Origin: Butyrivibrio sp. AE3009
GTDB lineage: Bacteria; Bacillota; Clostridia; Lachnospirales; Lachnospiraceae
Assembly: GCF_000420845.1 (NCBI RefSeq)
Contig: NZ_ATVS01000017.1
Coordinates: 1 to 64,000, forward strand
Direction of reading: 5' to 3'
Length of the DNA stretch: 64,000 nucleotides
Shown: piece by piece, positions 26,878 through 35,577 of the stretch
Position numbering within the stretch: the first letter of the stretch is position 1
Layout of the letters: every line of letters begins with the position of its first letter
Program-made: the position numbers and the translations under genes
The notes under the pieces: generated by a model
The model's database searches: none
The model's input: the letters and a program-made list of their open reading frames with translations, nothing else
Told to the model about the DNA's origin: nothing

Positions 26878-27717
26878 TCAGCAATTCCCTGTATATACGT
26901 GCTTCAGCTTCTTCCCCGCCACCTCCGCGAGATGATATATCACCTCCACATCAGTCGCAGGTTTGTCCATATGAAATCTCGGAAAATACCTGCTGATATG
27001 AAGCGCCACATTCTCAGCGCCCCTTCCGCCGTCAAGCCCGGCAATCCAGTCAGATATCCTCTCCATTTCTTCATCACTGTCGTTAAATCCCGGGATCACG
27101 AGAGTGGTGACCTCCATGTGGCACCTCGTCGCAGCATGGGAGATGAAGTCCATGACCATCTTGCGACTGCCGCGAAGCACCTTCTCATAATATTCGTCCG
27201 TGAATCCCTTAAGATCAATATTCATCGCATCGATATGCTCCGAAACCTCTTCGCATACTCTCACCGACGCATTTCCGTTGGAAACAAGAACCGTCTTCAT
27301 TCCCGCCTCGTGTATCAGCTTGGCGGTGTCCACAACATATTCGTAGCCAATAAGTGGCTCGTTGTAGGTGAAGGCAACACCGATATTTCCCTGAGGTTCA
27401 TACTCTTTTGCAATATCTGCCAGTTCCTCCGGCGCCATATACCTGCAGGGGAGCTGCTTAGGCACCCCATAGGAAATCTCGTGATTTTGGCAAAAAGGGC
27501 ACCGAAGATTGCAACCGTAGCTCCCCACCGAAACCACATAGGAACCGGGATGGAAGAGATTCAGCGGCTTTTTCTCAATTGGGTCAAGGGCGATTGACGT
27601 GATCATGCCATAATTTTCCGGCACAACCTTGTCGTCCTCACATTTTCTTGCAAGGCAGGCCCCGGTCTTACCCTCCGAAATATCGCATTTATTGTGACAG
27701 ACATCGCATACAGCCAT
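26878..27717 (-). CDS. amrS: AmmeMemoRadiSam system radical SAM enzyme
   Basis: 279 residues. The radical SAM cluster motif is CNLRCPFC (CxxxCxxC) near residues 70-77, preceded by an N-terminal Cys-rich segment (Cys4, Cys7, Cys11, Cys21) that may bind zinc or another cluster. Other landmarks are VAFTYNEPLIGYEY, IDLKGFTDEYYEK and TTLVIPGFNDSDEE, as in PflA-like activases. GGAGGG precedes the ATG, and the gene starts 2 nt after the AraC regulator stop, so the two are probably co-transcribed. It presumably generates a radical or adenosyl intermediate used with the MEMO-AMMECR1 protein. Confidence 0.93.
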   Translation of the reverse strand: MAVCDVCHNKCDISEGKTGACLARKCEDDKVVPENYGMITSIALDPIEKKPLNLFHPGSYVVSVGSYGCNLRCPFCQNHEISYGVPKQLPCRYMAPEELADIAKEYEPQGNIGVAFTYNEPLIGYEYVVDTAKLIHEAGMKTVLVSNGNASVRVCEEVSEHIDAMNIDLKGFTDEYYEKVLRGSRKMVMDFISHAATRCHMEVTTLVIPGFNDSDEEMERISDWIAGLDGGRGAENVALHISRYFPRFHMDKPATDVEVIYHLAEVAGKKLKHVYTGNC

Positions 27718-27719
27718 GG

Positions 27720-28613
27720 TTAACCCTCCGGCGAGATCATATGGCAGCTCTGGTACTCCTTCGGCGACATGCCATACTCCTTTTTAAAGGCCTTGAAAAA
27801 ACTGGAATAGTCTCCAAAGCCGTATTTTTCATACACTTCTGTAATGCTTCCGCCGCTTACGATGGCACTTCGGCACTCCGCCAGCCTCTTCTTGATAATG
27901 TACTGATGGAGCGATATGCCCAGCGTATCCTTGAACAGATGGGCGATGTAATATTTACTGACAAAAAACTTCCCGGCAATCTGATCCAGCGACAGGGACT
28001 CCTCCAGATTGTTCTCCACATAGGACAGGATATTCTGGAAAAGAGACAGCTCATCGTTCTCTGACTGCATGTGCTCATCGTCGTAGATTGCCCTGTTGAT
28101 TGTGATAATAAGATCGCACAGGCACAGGTGCCGCACCGCATCGCTTCCGTATTTCTCGCTGGAGATCTCCTCCAGGAGTCTCAGGAACTTGGACTCAACC
28201 TGGTGGAAAGCAGCCGGCGGAAGATGGAAGATATACTGATGAAAAGCCTCTGCCTTCTGAATCAGGTACATGTAGTCCACCGACTCCTGCATAAGAGAGC
28301 TGCAGCAGTTCTTGCTGATCCAGAAAACGAATCTTCTATAGGTCTTCTTGGAATCCCCCATGATGCCGTGATGCCTGATTCCCGGAGGAACCAGCATCAG
28401 ATCCCCCTGTTCCAGCTTGCGACTGACTTTCTCACCGTCGTTTTTTACAATCTCCATGGTGATGTCGCCCTCGATAAAAAGGTAGAACTCGTAGTAATTG
28501 TGAGCGTGGGGGCTCAGCGTCTTGAAGTCCTTGTCTGAATAGTAATAAACCTCGAAATCCGAGGAAAGCATGTATTGTCTTGTGTTAAAAGATGATCGTA
28601 GTTTATTCTTCAT
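27720..28613 (-). CDS. AraC-family regulator, probable controller of uxuAB
   Basis: 297 residues. The N-terminal half is a cupin sensor (SPHAHNYYEFYLFIEGD, LVPPGIRHHG), and the C-terminal 100 residues carry two helix-turn-helices (LDQIAGKFFVSKYYIAHLFK and ITEVYEKYGFGDYSSFFKAF) with the AraC signature ending FKKEYGMSPKEY. No ribosome site precedes the ATG; TATAAT lies only 6 nt upstream, so the mRNA could be leaderless. Divergent from the hexuronate genes, with AraC-style direct repeats between, so it likely activates uxuAB in response to a uronate. Confidence 0.9.
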   Translation of the reverse strand: MKNKLRSSFNTRQYMLSSDFEVYYYSDKDFKTLSPHAHNYYEFYLFIEGDITMEIVKNDGEKVSRKLEQGDLMLVPPGIRHHGIMGDSKKTYRRFVFWISKNCCSSLMQESVDYMYLIQKAEAFHQYIFHLPPAAFHQVESKFLRLLEEISSEKYGSDAVRHLCLCDLIITINRAIYDDEHMQSENDELSLFQNILSYVENNLEESLSLDQIAGKFFVSKYYIAHLFKDTLGISLHQYIIKKRLAECRSAIVSGGSITEVYEKYGFGDYSSFFKAFKKEYGMSPKEYQSCHMISPEG

Positions 28614-28619
28614 AATTTA

Positions 28620-28648
28620 ATTATAGGTACACGCAACAACTTTTGCAA
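28620..28648 (-). promoter_or_regulatory. Promoter of the AraC-family gene
   Basis: On the minus strand TTGCAA (28643-28648), 17 nt, TATAAT (28620-28625). Predicted start at about 28613, the A of the ATG, which implies a leaderless message. Confidence 0.6.
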
Positions 28649-28660
28649 TGTGTGCAACAA
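28633..28660 (+). promoter_or_regulatory. AraC-type direct repeat pair, 21-bp spacing
   Basis: GCAACAA occurs at 28633-28639 and 28654-28660, exactly 21 bp apart, the usual spacing for tandem half-sites of an AraC dimer. They flank the -35 box of the araC-like gene and lie upstream of uxuA. Confidence 0.6.
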
Positions 28661-28742
28661 GAAATTCTATTCTACCAAGAGCCCAGTCACTGTACAGTAT
28701 TAAAAGAAACTTAAATCTTTTATGAAAAATGAGGTATTTATC

Positions 28743-29819
28743 ATGGAAATGACACTTCGCTGGTACGGCAAAGAATTTGACACGGTTAAGCTCTGGCAGA
28801 TCAGACAGATCCCCGGTGTAACAGGAGTTATCACAACTCTCTACAACAAGCAGGCCGGTGAGCTCTGGGAGCAGGACGAGATCAAGGCTCTCAAGGCTGA
28901 CGTTGCCGCCGAAGGGATGCACATCTCCGGAATCGAGTCTGTCAACGTATCCGACGCCATCAAGGCAGCTACAGCTGACAGAGACCTGCATATAGATAAT
29001 TACATCAAGACACTGGAGAACCTTGGCAAAGAGGACATCCACATGGTCTGCTACAACTTCATGCCTGTCTTTGACTGGACAAGAACAGAACTCGCAAGAA
29101 AAAGAGCTGACGGCTCCACGGTTCTTGCCTACACCCAGGAGGCAGTTGATGCCATCGATCCCGCCAAGATGTTTGAGACCCTGGCAGGAGACACCAACGG
29201 CTCCGTAATGCCCGGCTGGGAGCCAGAGAGAATGGCTCATGTCAAAGAGCTCTTTGAACTCTACAAGGACATCGATGAGGACAAGCTCTTCGAGAACATC
29301 GTATATTTCCTTAAGGCTATCATGCCTGTATGCAACAAATATGACATCAAGATGGCGATTCATCCCGACGATCCCGCCTGGTCTGTATTCGGTCTTCCGA
29401 GGATCATCAACAATGAAAAAAATATCCTGAAGCTCATGAACGCAGTTGACGACGTGCATAACGGCGTAACCTTCTGCTCAGGCTCCTACGGCACAAGTCT
29501 TGAGAACGACCTGCCTCACATGATAAGAGCACTGAAGGGCAGAATCCATTTTGCCCACGTTCGTAACCTCAGATTCATTTCACCCACCAATTTTGAGGAG
29601 TCAGCACATCTGTCCTCCGACGGAACCTTCGACATGTACGAGATCATGAAGGCTCTCTACGAGACTGATTTTGACGGCCCTATCCGTCCTGACCACGGCA
29701 GAATGATCTGGGGAGAAGTTGCAATGCCCGGCTACGGTCTCTATGACAGAGCCCTTGGCGCAACCTACCTTAACGGCCTCTGGGAAGCAATTGACAAGAG
29801 CCACAAGCGCGGAGTCTGA
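28743..29819 (+). CDS. uxuA: Mannonate dehydratase
   Basis: Dehydrates D-mannonate to 2-keto-3-deoxy-D-gluconate in glucuronate catabolism. About 358 residues, the usual family length. It starts with the conserved MTLRWYGKEFD and continues with IPGVTGVITTLYN, GIESVNVSDAIK, CYNFMPVFDWTR, HPDDPAWSVFGLPR, CSGSYGT and RPDHGRMIWGE, which hold the His/Cys/Asp metal ligands. The ATG at 28743 with GAGGT 7 nt upstream is chosen over one at 28722. Next gene is uxuB, 33 nt on; the kinase and aldolase of the pathway are not in this window. Confidence 0.95.
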   Translation: MEMTLRWYGKEFDTVKLWQIRQIPGVTGVITTLYNKQAGELWEQDEIKALKADVAAEGMHISGIESVNVSDAIKAATADRDLHIDNYIKTLENLGKEDIHMVCYNFMPVFDWTRTELARKRADGSTVLAYTQEAVDAIDPAKMFETLAGDTNGSVMPGWEPERMAHVKELFELYKDIDEDKLFENIVYFLKAIMPVCNKYDIKMAIHPDDPAWSVFGLPRIINNEKNILKLMNAVDDVHNGVTFCSGSYGTSLENDLPHMIRALKGRIHFAHVRNLRFISPTNFEESAHLSSDGTFDMYEIMKALYETDFDGPIRPDHGRMIWGEVAMPGYGLYDRALGATYLNGLWEAIDKSHKRGV

Positions 29820-29852
29820 TCCGACATATTTTTTTGATGAGAGGTATAGAAA

Positions 29853-31469
29853 ATGAAGTTAAACAGTGAGAGTATCAAAGACGCAGTCTGGAAGGAGAAG
29901 GGCTATTTTCTTCCCACCTACGACAGAGCCAAAATGATTGAGAAAACAATAGCAGCTCCCAAGTGGGTTCACTTCGGCGCCGGCAATATTTTCAGAGCAT
30001 TTCAGGCCAATCTGTCACAGCGTATGCTGGAGGAGGGGCTTGACGACACCGGACTTACCGTTGTTGAGGGCTTTGACTACGAGATCATCCGGAAGATGTA
30101 TCGCCCCCACGACAACCTGTCTATCCTTGTAACCCTTAAGGCTGACGGCAATGTTGAGAAGTCCGTTATAGAGAGCATCGCAGAGTCCTGCATTCTGGAT
30201 TCTTCCGATGAAAAAGAGTTTGCCAGACTCAAGGAGATCTTTGCCGCAGACAGTCTCCAGCTTGCAACCTTTACAATTACAGAGAAGGGCTACAGCCTTG
30301 TAAATGCAGCAGGGGAGACACTTCCTGCAGTTGCTGCTGATTTTGCAAACGGCCCGGAGAAGCCTGTCAGCTACATCGGCAAGGTAGCCGCTCTTTTATA
30401 TGCAAGATACCTTGCAGGTGAGAAAAAGATCGCAATGGTCAGCACCGACAACTGCTCCCACAACGGAGACAAGCTCTACGCCGCAGTATCCGCTTTTGCC
30501 AAGGCTTGGACTGAGAATGGCAAGGCAGACACTGGCTTTGCAGCATATATCGATGATGAGACCAAGGTCAGCTTCCCCTGGTCAATGATAGACAAGATCA
30601 CACCAAGACCCGACGATTCCGTTGACGAGATCCTTAGAAAAGACGGAGTGGAGGAGCTGGATCCCGTGGTTACCTCCATGAAGACCTGGGTTGCTCCCTT
30701 CGTAAACGCAGAGGAGAGCGAGTATCTGGTTATTGAGGATAAGTTCCCAAACGGAAGACCAGCTCTGGAGAAGGTTGGTGTTATTTTTACCGAAAAAGAG
30801 ACCGTTGATAAGGTAGAGCGCATGAAGGTCTGCACCTGCCTCAATCCTCTTCATACAGCACTTGCTGTATACGGATGCATTCTTGGCTTTACCAAAATCT
30901 CCGATGAGATGAAGGACGCATCTCTCTTAAACCTGGTTAAAAAGATTGGCTACACTGAGGGACTTCCCGTTGTTACCGATCCCGGAGTTATCAGCCCCAA
31001 GGAGTTTATCGATACAGTTGTGAACGTTAGAATTCCCAACGTATTCATGCCCGATACACCTCAGAGAATAGCCTGTGATACTTCACAGAAGCTCCCTATC
31101 AGATTCGGTGAGACCATCAAGGCCTATGCTGCATCTTCTGAGCTTGATGTCAACGATCTGAAGTTCATTCCTATGGTTCATGCGGGATGGCTTCGTTATC
31201 TCATGGCTGTTGATGATGCGGGCAATACCTTTGAGCCGAGTCCGGATCCGCTTCTTGAGAAGGCTATGGGATTTGTTAAGGATATCAAACTGGGAGAGAA
31301 GGATGAGGCCAAGGTTAAGGCGGCTGTACTTCCTCTTCTTAAGGACGCTACCATCTTTGGAACCGATCTGGAGGCAGTTGGCCTTTCAGACCGCATAGTT
31401 TCTTATTTCATGGAGCTTATTGAGGGTCCCGGAGCAATAAGAAAGACTATTGATAAATATTGCAGATAA
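29853..31469 (+). CDS. uxuB: Fructuronate reductase (mannitol dehydrogenase family)
   Basis: NAD-dependent reduction of D-fructuronate to D-mannonate, feeding UxuA. 538 residues. The N-terminal Rossmann segment VHFGAGNIFRAF (about 34-45) and the C-terminal catalytic block, with KVCTCLNPLHTALAVYGCILG (Lys/Asn/His catalytic residues of the polyol dehydrogenase family), are clear. GAGAGG precedes the start. It forms a two-gene operon with uxuA closed by a strong terminator. In Firmicutes this longer form is the usual UxuB partner. Confidence 0.93.
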   Translation: MKLNSESIKDAVWKEKGYFLPTYDRAKMIEKTIAAPKWVHFGAGNIFRAFQANLSQRMLEEGLDDTGLTVVEGFDYEIIRKMYRPHDNLSILVTLKADGNVEKSVIESIAESCILDSSDEKEFARLKEIFAADSLQLATFTITEKGYSLVNAAGETLPAVAADFANGPEKPVSYIGKVAALLYARYLAGEKKIAMVSTDNCSHNGDKLYAAVSAFAKAWTENGKADTGFAAYIDDETKVSFPWSMIDKITPRPDDSVDEILRKDGVEELDPVVTSMKTWVAPFVNAEESEYLVIEDKFPNGRPALEKVGVIFTEKETVDKVERMKVCTCLNPLHTALAVYGCILGFTKISDEMKDASLLNLVKKIGYTEGLPVVTDPGVISPKEFIDTVVNVRIPNVFMPDTPQRIACDTSQKLPIRFGETIKAYAASSELDVNDLKFIPMVHAGWLRYLMAVDDAGNTFEPSPDPLLEKAMGFVKDIKLGEKDEAKVKAAVLPLLKDATIFGTDLEAVGLSDRIVSYFMELIEGPGAIRKTIDKYCR

Positions 31470-31506
31470 GAATGAATTTTTGGCAAAATAATAAGTGACT
31501 TGAAAG

Positions 31507-31534
31507 GGCTGCGGCAAATTACCGCAGCCTTTTT
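31507..31534 (+). terminator. uxuAB operon terminator
   Basis: GGCTGCGG (31507-31514), loop of 7, CCGCAGCC (31522-31529), then TTTTT. Confidence 0.92.
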
Positions 31535-31563
31535 GTCAAATGCAGCAAAATACTATATTTTGT

Positions 31564-31592
31564 TTGCATGTAAGCCGCTCAAAGTGTAGAAT
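31564..31592 (+). promoter_or_regulatory. Promoter of the zinc-ribbon protein gene
   Basis: TTGCAT (31564-31569), 17-nt spacer, TAGAAT (31587-31592). Confidence 0.6.
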
Positions 31593-31631
31593 TGAGGAAG
31601 TGAAAAATTTCATTGTTGGAGGTAAATGAAT

Positions 31632-32612
31632 ATGAAAATATGTCCTAATTGCGGAAACCAGGTTGCAGATGAAGTGATGTTTTGCAATAACTGCGGGTAT
31701 TCTCTTGCAAGTGCTGTTGCAAGCGAGCCTGCATCAGATAAAGTAGAAACAGACAAGCCTTCTGAGACTGAAGCTAATACAGCTCCTTCCTCAGAGCCTT
31801 CACCTATGCCACAGCCAATTCCGGTTATGGCAATGCCCAAGTCAGATAACGAAGTACATGAAGAGAACAAGCCGGTAGCAGAAGATAAGCCGGCTGCAGA
31901 AGATAAGCCCGCAATGCCACCATTTGGCGGCCCACAGCCCGGATTCGGGGCTCCACAGCCTGCATTTGGAGGTCCACAGCCCGGATTTGGTGGTCCACAG
32001 TCTGGATTCGGCGGACCACAGCCCGGATTTGGTGGCCCTCAGCCGGCATTTGGCGGACAGCCCGGACAGCCGAGACAGCCAGGTCAGCCCGGAATGGGAG
32101 GACAGCCCGGAATGGGAGGACAGCCCGGAATGCCGGGTCAGCCCGGACGCCCCGGATTTGGAGCACCTCAGCAGGGAGCAGCAGGACAGCCCTTCGGACA
32201 GGGACAGGGCAATATGCCACAGCAGTTCATGCAGCCTCAGGGACAGCCTCAGATGAAGCCCCAGGCACCAAAGTTTGATCCATCAGATCACACAGCTGAT
32301 TTTGATGAGGAGGATATCAAGGAGAACAAGCTGATCGCAGCACTTCCTTATTTCTTCTTCTTCCTTGGAGTTATAGTATGCAGCCTTCATAAGGAGTCCA
32401 AGTTTGCAAGATTCCATATGATGAATGCCATCAAACTTGAGATAGCATCAATACTTGCATTACTCCCTTGCATCATCGTTATTCCCGGTGTGTTTGTAAC
32501 AGCGGTCTTCGAGTTCATTATCATAATTGCTTATATCGCTGCTATTGTAAACGTATTCAAGGGTAAGGCTAAGGATCCTATTGGTGTTAGAAAGATCAAG
32601 TTCCTTATGTAA
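31632..32612 (+). CDS. Zinc-ribbon membrane protein with Gly/Pro/Gln-rich tandem repeats
   Basis: About 326 residues. An N-terminal zinc ribbon (CPNCG...CNNCG, two CxxC pairs in the first 25 residues), an acidic linker, then about 100 residues of tandem [17 protein letters not shown] repeats, and a C-terminal region with two to three membrane segments ([52 protein letters not shown]). GGAGG lies 9 nt before this ATG and only 3 nt before an alternative ATG at 31626. The next gene, on the other strand, has a similar plan. Function unknown. Confidence 0.8.
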   Translation: MKICPNCGNQVADEVMFCNNCGYSLASAVASEPASDKVETDKPSETEANTAPSSEPSPMPQPIPVMAMPKSDNEVHEENKPVAEDKPAAEDKPAMPPFGGPQPGFGAPQPAFGGPQPGFGGPQSGFGGPQPGFGGPQPAFGGQPGQPRQPGQPGMGGQPGMGGQPGMPGQPGRPGFGAPQQGAAGQPFGQGQGNMPQQFMQPQGQPQMKPQAPKFDPSDHTADFDEEDIKENKLIAALPYFFFFLGVIVCSLHKESKFARFHMMNAIKLEIASILALLPCIIVIPGVFVTAVFEFIIIIAYIAAIVNVFKGKAKDPIGVRKIKFLM

Positions 32613-32630
32613 TATTTAAGACAATAAGAA

Positions 32631-32660
32631 GCGCCGGTTCGTGATGGACCGGCGCTGTTT
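32631..32660 (+). terminator. Terminator after the zinc-ribbon gene
   Basis: GCGCCGGTTC (32631-32640) pairs with GGACCGGCGC (32646-32655) with one G-T pair, followed by TGTTTTAA. It probably also serves the convergent gene in part. Confidence 0.8.
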
Positions 32661-32675
32661 TAATGCAAATAACTA

Positions 32676-33191
32676 TCAGAAGAAATAATCTATTATTCCC
32701 AAAAGTACTGCAGACAATATTGAATATAATACAACCGAGATAACATATCCGATGAGTTTCCAGATAAGGCTTGCGATAGCCCAGTTCTTTCTGCCTCTTT
32801 CTTCAGGCCTTGGGTTATGCTCAGCTGCCCATACGATTTTAAGGATCAGACCTGCGATTGGAATATAACCAAGCAGCAGGGTCAGCATCCAGTCCTTGAC
32901 TGACATTTCAGGAATGAGAGCAGGTGGCTGATTTTTACCGGGGTTGATAGGATATGCTGCCTGCGGAGGAACGGTGCCGGGGCCCTGTGGAGGTATTGTC
33001 CCCTGAGGAGGAACCATGCCCGGTCTCGAAGGGGCAGCCATATTCGGATTCTGAGGGGGAATGTTACCCGGACCCTGTGGCGGGATGGGGCCTGCCTGGG
33101 GCTGATGCTCATCCCAGGAGTTGTTCTCCGTAACTGCAAAATCCTTAACTTCTTCATTCTGTTCCGGTGTTAAATTATTGTTATCATCCAT
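32676..33191 (-). CDS. Proline-rich membrane protein
   Basis: About 171 residues. Residues about 30-95 are Pro/Gln/Gly-rich repeats (variants of GTIPPQGPG), and the C-terminal half has two hydrophobic segments (MLTLLLGYIPIAGLILKIVWA and ISVVLYSILSAVLLGIIDYFF). The middle, with NPRPEERGRKNWAIASLIW, resembles small DUF4234/DUF4870-like membrane proteins. The ATG at 33191 has TGAGG 9 nt upstream; an ATG at 33236 has none. Convergent with a zinc-ribbon protein of similar design; function unknown. Confidence 0.75.
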   Translation of the reverse strand: MDDNNNLTPEQNEEVKDFAVTENNSWDEHQPQAGPIPPQGPGNIPPQNPNMAAPSRPGMVPPQGTIPPQGPGTVPPQAAYPINPGKNQPPALIPEMSVKDWMLTLLLGYIPIAGLILKIVWAAEHNPRPEERGRKNWAIASLIWKLIGYVISVVLYSILSAVLLGIIDYFF

Positions 33192-33292
33192 AATAATATG
33201 CCTCAACTTTACTTTAGTTTGATAAATATACATCAATACTGATTATAGTTGAACTATGCTCCATGGTGCAAGTGTCATATATCTGCAAAAAA

Positions 33293-33327
33293 ACCGTCGG
33301 AAGCAGATACAATGTGCCTCCGACGGT
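33293..33327 (-). terminator. fucO terminator
   Basis: ACCGTCGGA (33293-33301) pairs with TCCGACGGT (33319-33327). On the minus strand seven T follow, placing it just after the fucO-like gene. Confidence 0.85.
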
Positions 33328-33358
33328 CTATTGTTTCTTATGAAGTTCTATCTGGTCA

Positions 33359-34507
33359 TCATGCCATCAGCATTCTGAACATCTCGATAACCTGCTCCTT
33401 GGTTGCTTCTCTCGGATTGCCGGGATAGCATGCATCGTTCAGGGCATCGGTTGCCAGCTGATCAAGATCCTCTTCCTTGATCTTCTCAAGGGTCTTCGGA
33501 ATACCAACGTCCTCAGACAGCTTCTTGACTGCAGCGATGGCTGCGTCGCGGTACTCTTCCTGGGACATGTCGTCTACGCCCTTAACGCCCATTGCTCTTG
33601 CTACTTCGCGAAGTCTTTCGCCGGTGTACTCTCTGTTGAATTCCATGGAGATTGGAAGGAACATCGCACAAGCTACGCCGTGAGGAGTGTCATAGTGAGC
33701 TGAAAGAGTGTGAGCCATAGCATGGTCAATTCCAAGTCCTACGTTGGAGAAGCCCATACCTGCGATGTACTGGCCAAGAGCCATTCCTTCGCGGCCTTCC
33801 TTTTTGTTGTCAACAGCGTCACGAAGATTCTGTGAGATAAGACGGATAGCCTCAAGATGGAACATATCTGTCATCTCCCAGGCAGCTCTTGTGGTGTAAC
33901 CCTCAATGGCATGTGTAAGAGCATCCATACCTGTGGCGGCTGTGAGACCCTTTGGCATTGAAGCCATCATTTCGGGATCAACAACAGCAACGATAGGCAT
34001 GTCGTGAGTATCTACGCACACGAACTTTCTCTCTTTTTCAACGTCGGTGATAACGTAGTTGATGGTAACCTCTGCAGCGGTTCCTGCTGTTGTGGGAACT
34101 GCAATGATTGGAACGCAGGGGTTCTTGGTGGGTGCAACGCCCTCAAGGGAGCGAACATCTGCAAATTCAGGATTGGTGATTATGATACCGATGGCCTTGG
34201 AGGTATCCATTGAGGATCCGCCGCCTACGGCTACGATGCAGTCAGCACCGGACTTTTTGAAGGCTTCTACGCCGTTTTTAACATTTTCGATTGTTGGATT
34301 GGGCTTGATGTCTGAGTAGATCTCAAAAGGAATGCCTGCCTTCTCCAGAAGATCTGTAACCTTCCCCGTTACGCCAAACTTGATAAGATCGGGATCTGAA
34401 GCCACGAAGGCCTTCTTGAAACCGCGAGATTGGATTTCATTTGTGATCTCATTGATAGCGCCAGCCCCATGATAAGATGTGCCGTTAAGTGAAATTCTGT
34501 TTGCCAT
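33359..34507 (-). CDS. fucO: Iron-containing alcohol dehydrogenase, lactaldehyde reductase type
   Basis: NADH-dependent reduction of lactaldehyde to 1,2-propanediol, the fermentative end step of fucose and rhamnose catabolism. 382 residues, same length as E. coli FucO and recalled to be closely similar over long blocks (NPEFADVRSLEG, TTAGTAAEVTINYVITD, GMGFSNVGLG). Metal ligands are visible in MDALTHAIEG (Asp, His), HAMAH and YDTPHG (His). GGAGGACAGG precedes the ATG at 34507. It stands alone; no fucose or rhamnose pathway gene is near, so a general aldehyde reductase role is also possible. Confidence 0.9.
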   Translation of the reverse strand: MANRISLNGTSYHGAGAINEITNEIQSRGFKKAFVASDPDLIKFGVTGKVTDLLEKAGIPFEIYSDIKPNPTIENVKNGVEAFKKSGADCIVAVGGGSSMDTSKAIGIIITNPEFADVRSLEGVAPTKNPCVPIIAVPTTAGTAAEVTINYVITDVEKERKFVCVDTHDMPIVAVVDPEMMASMPKGLTAATGMDALTHAIEGYTTRAAWEMTDMFHLEAIRLISQNLRDAVDNKKEGREGMALGQYIAGMGFSNVGLGIDHAMAHTLSAHYDTPHGVACAMFLPISMEFNREYTGERLREVARAMGVKGVDDMSQEEYRDAAIAAVKKLSEDVGIPKTLEKIKEEDLDQLATDALNDACYPGNPREATKEQVIEMFRMLMA

Positions 34508-34644
34508 ATACCTGTCCTCCATAATACTTTTGCTGATGGATGTCCATCGTTAATACCTTCGGAATTAATTATATCATTAAAGAAAATGCCGGACAGTTAG
34601 ATTTTGGCTGAATTCCGTGCAAAAACGACCGTGGAAAATCAACC

Positions 34645-34673
34645 TTGAAATATCATATAAAATTGGATAGTAT
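34645..34673 (+). promoter_or_regulatory. Promoter of the exonuclease gene
   Basis: TTGAAA (34645-34650), 17-nt spacer, TAGTAT (34668-34673). Confidence 0.5.
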
Positions 34674-34744
34674 CAATGTTACGAGGCAAAAAAGTCTTAA
34701 TAGGATTACGAAGTAACGGATTTGGAAAGGAAGCGGAATTATAG

Positions 34745-35491
34745 ATGAACAGCTCGCTTGACTTTTTGAATATGATAAAGAACGGGGACACGACAAGTAG
34801 GAAGGTGCCTGTAAGAGAGACTGCAACTAATGCAAGGAGTGTGCAACAGACAGCGAGTACATCACCGGTAAGGGAATCATCTCAGGGTAAGGACATCAAA
34901 GCAAGTTCCAAAAAGGCAGAGATGAAAAGCGTACATGGCGGAACAATCGCAGTCATCGACACCGAGACTAACTGGCGTGATGAGGTGATGTCCATTGGAA
35001 TTGCTCTGGCGGATGAGAAGAGCTTTGAACTAAAGGATAAGAGATATTATATCTTCGAGCCGGAGGTTATGATCGGAGGTTATTTCAGCAGCGTTGTTCA
35101 TATGAGGGGACTTCCCGAGATCGTGTGCTCAAGGCGTGAAGCTATGGAAGGGGTAAAAGAGTATCTTCGTAGCAACAACGTCACCAGGATCCTGGCCTAT
35201 AACGCCAAGTTCGACCTGGGGCATCTGCCGGAGCTGGCTGGTTTCGAGTGGTTCGATATCATGAGGCTGGCGGCTTATAAGCAGTATAATTCAGCGATTC
35301 CGGATTCACTTCCCTGCTGTAAGTCCGGAAGGCTCAAGACAGGCTACGGTGTGGAACCAATCATGAGGCTGCTAACCGGGGAGAACGGCTACTGTGAAGT
35401 GCATAACGCAGTCATAGATGCCGTAGATGAGCTTAAGATAGCAAGGCTTCTTGGCCATGGCATGGAAGTATATGAATGTGCAAGGCTATAG
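34745..35491 (+). CDS. DEDDh-type 3'-5' exonuclease (DnaQ/ribonuclease T fold)
   Basis: 248 residues. After a Ser/Thr-rich unstructured N-terminus of about 60 residues comes an exonuclease domain with ExoI VIDTETNW (Asp and Glu), ExoII AYNAKFDLGHLP (Asp) and ExoIII HNAVIDAVDE (His and Asp), so all five DEDDh catalytic residues are present. The protein lacks polymerase or helicase domains and probably trims DNA or RNA ends. Start supported by AAGGAAGCGG about 11 nt upstream. Its substrate is unknown. Confidence 0.85.
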   Translation: MNSSLDFLNMIKNGDTTSRKVPVRETATNARSVQQTASTSPVRESSQGKDIKASSKKAEMKSVHGGTIAVIDTETNWRDEVMSIGIALADEKSFELKDKRYYIFEPEVMIGGYFSSVVHMRGLPEIVCSRREAMEGVKEYLRSNNVTRILAYNAKFDLGHLPELAGFEWFDIMRLAAYKQYNSAIPDSLPCCKSGRLKTGYGVEPIMRLLTGENGYCEVHNAVIDAVDELKIARLLGHGMEVYECARL

Positions 35492-35577
35492 AATGCCAGG
35501 CAAATAATATAGGTATCATACTCATAGAATAATGAGAATATAACAGAATAATACATTCAGGAGGAATGAAAGAAGTT

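Noticed and set aside
26899..27597. 232-codon plus-strand open frame
   Set aside because: Antisense to the radical SAM gene with intact CxxxCxxC; no ribosome site.
28617..29459. 280-codon minus-strand open frame
   Set aside because: Antisense to uxuA, whose own motifs and length are complete; the product has no recognisable domain.
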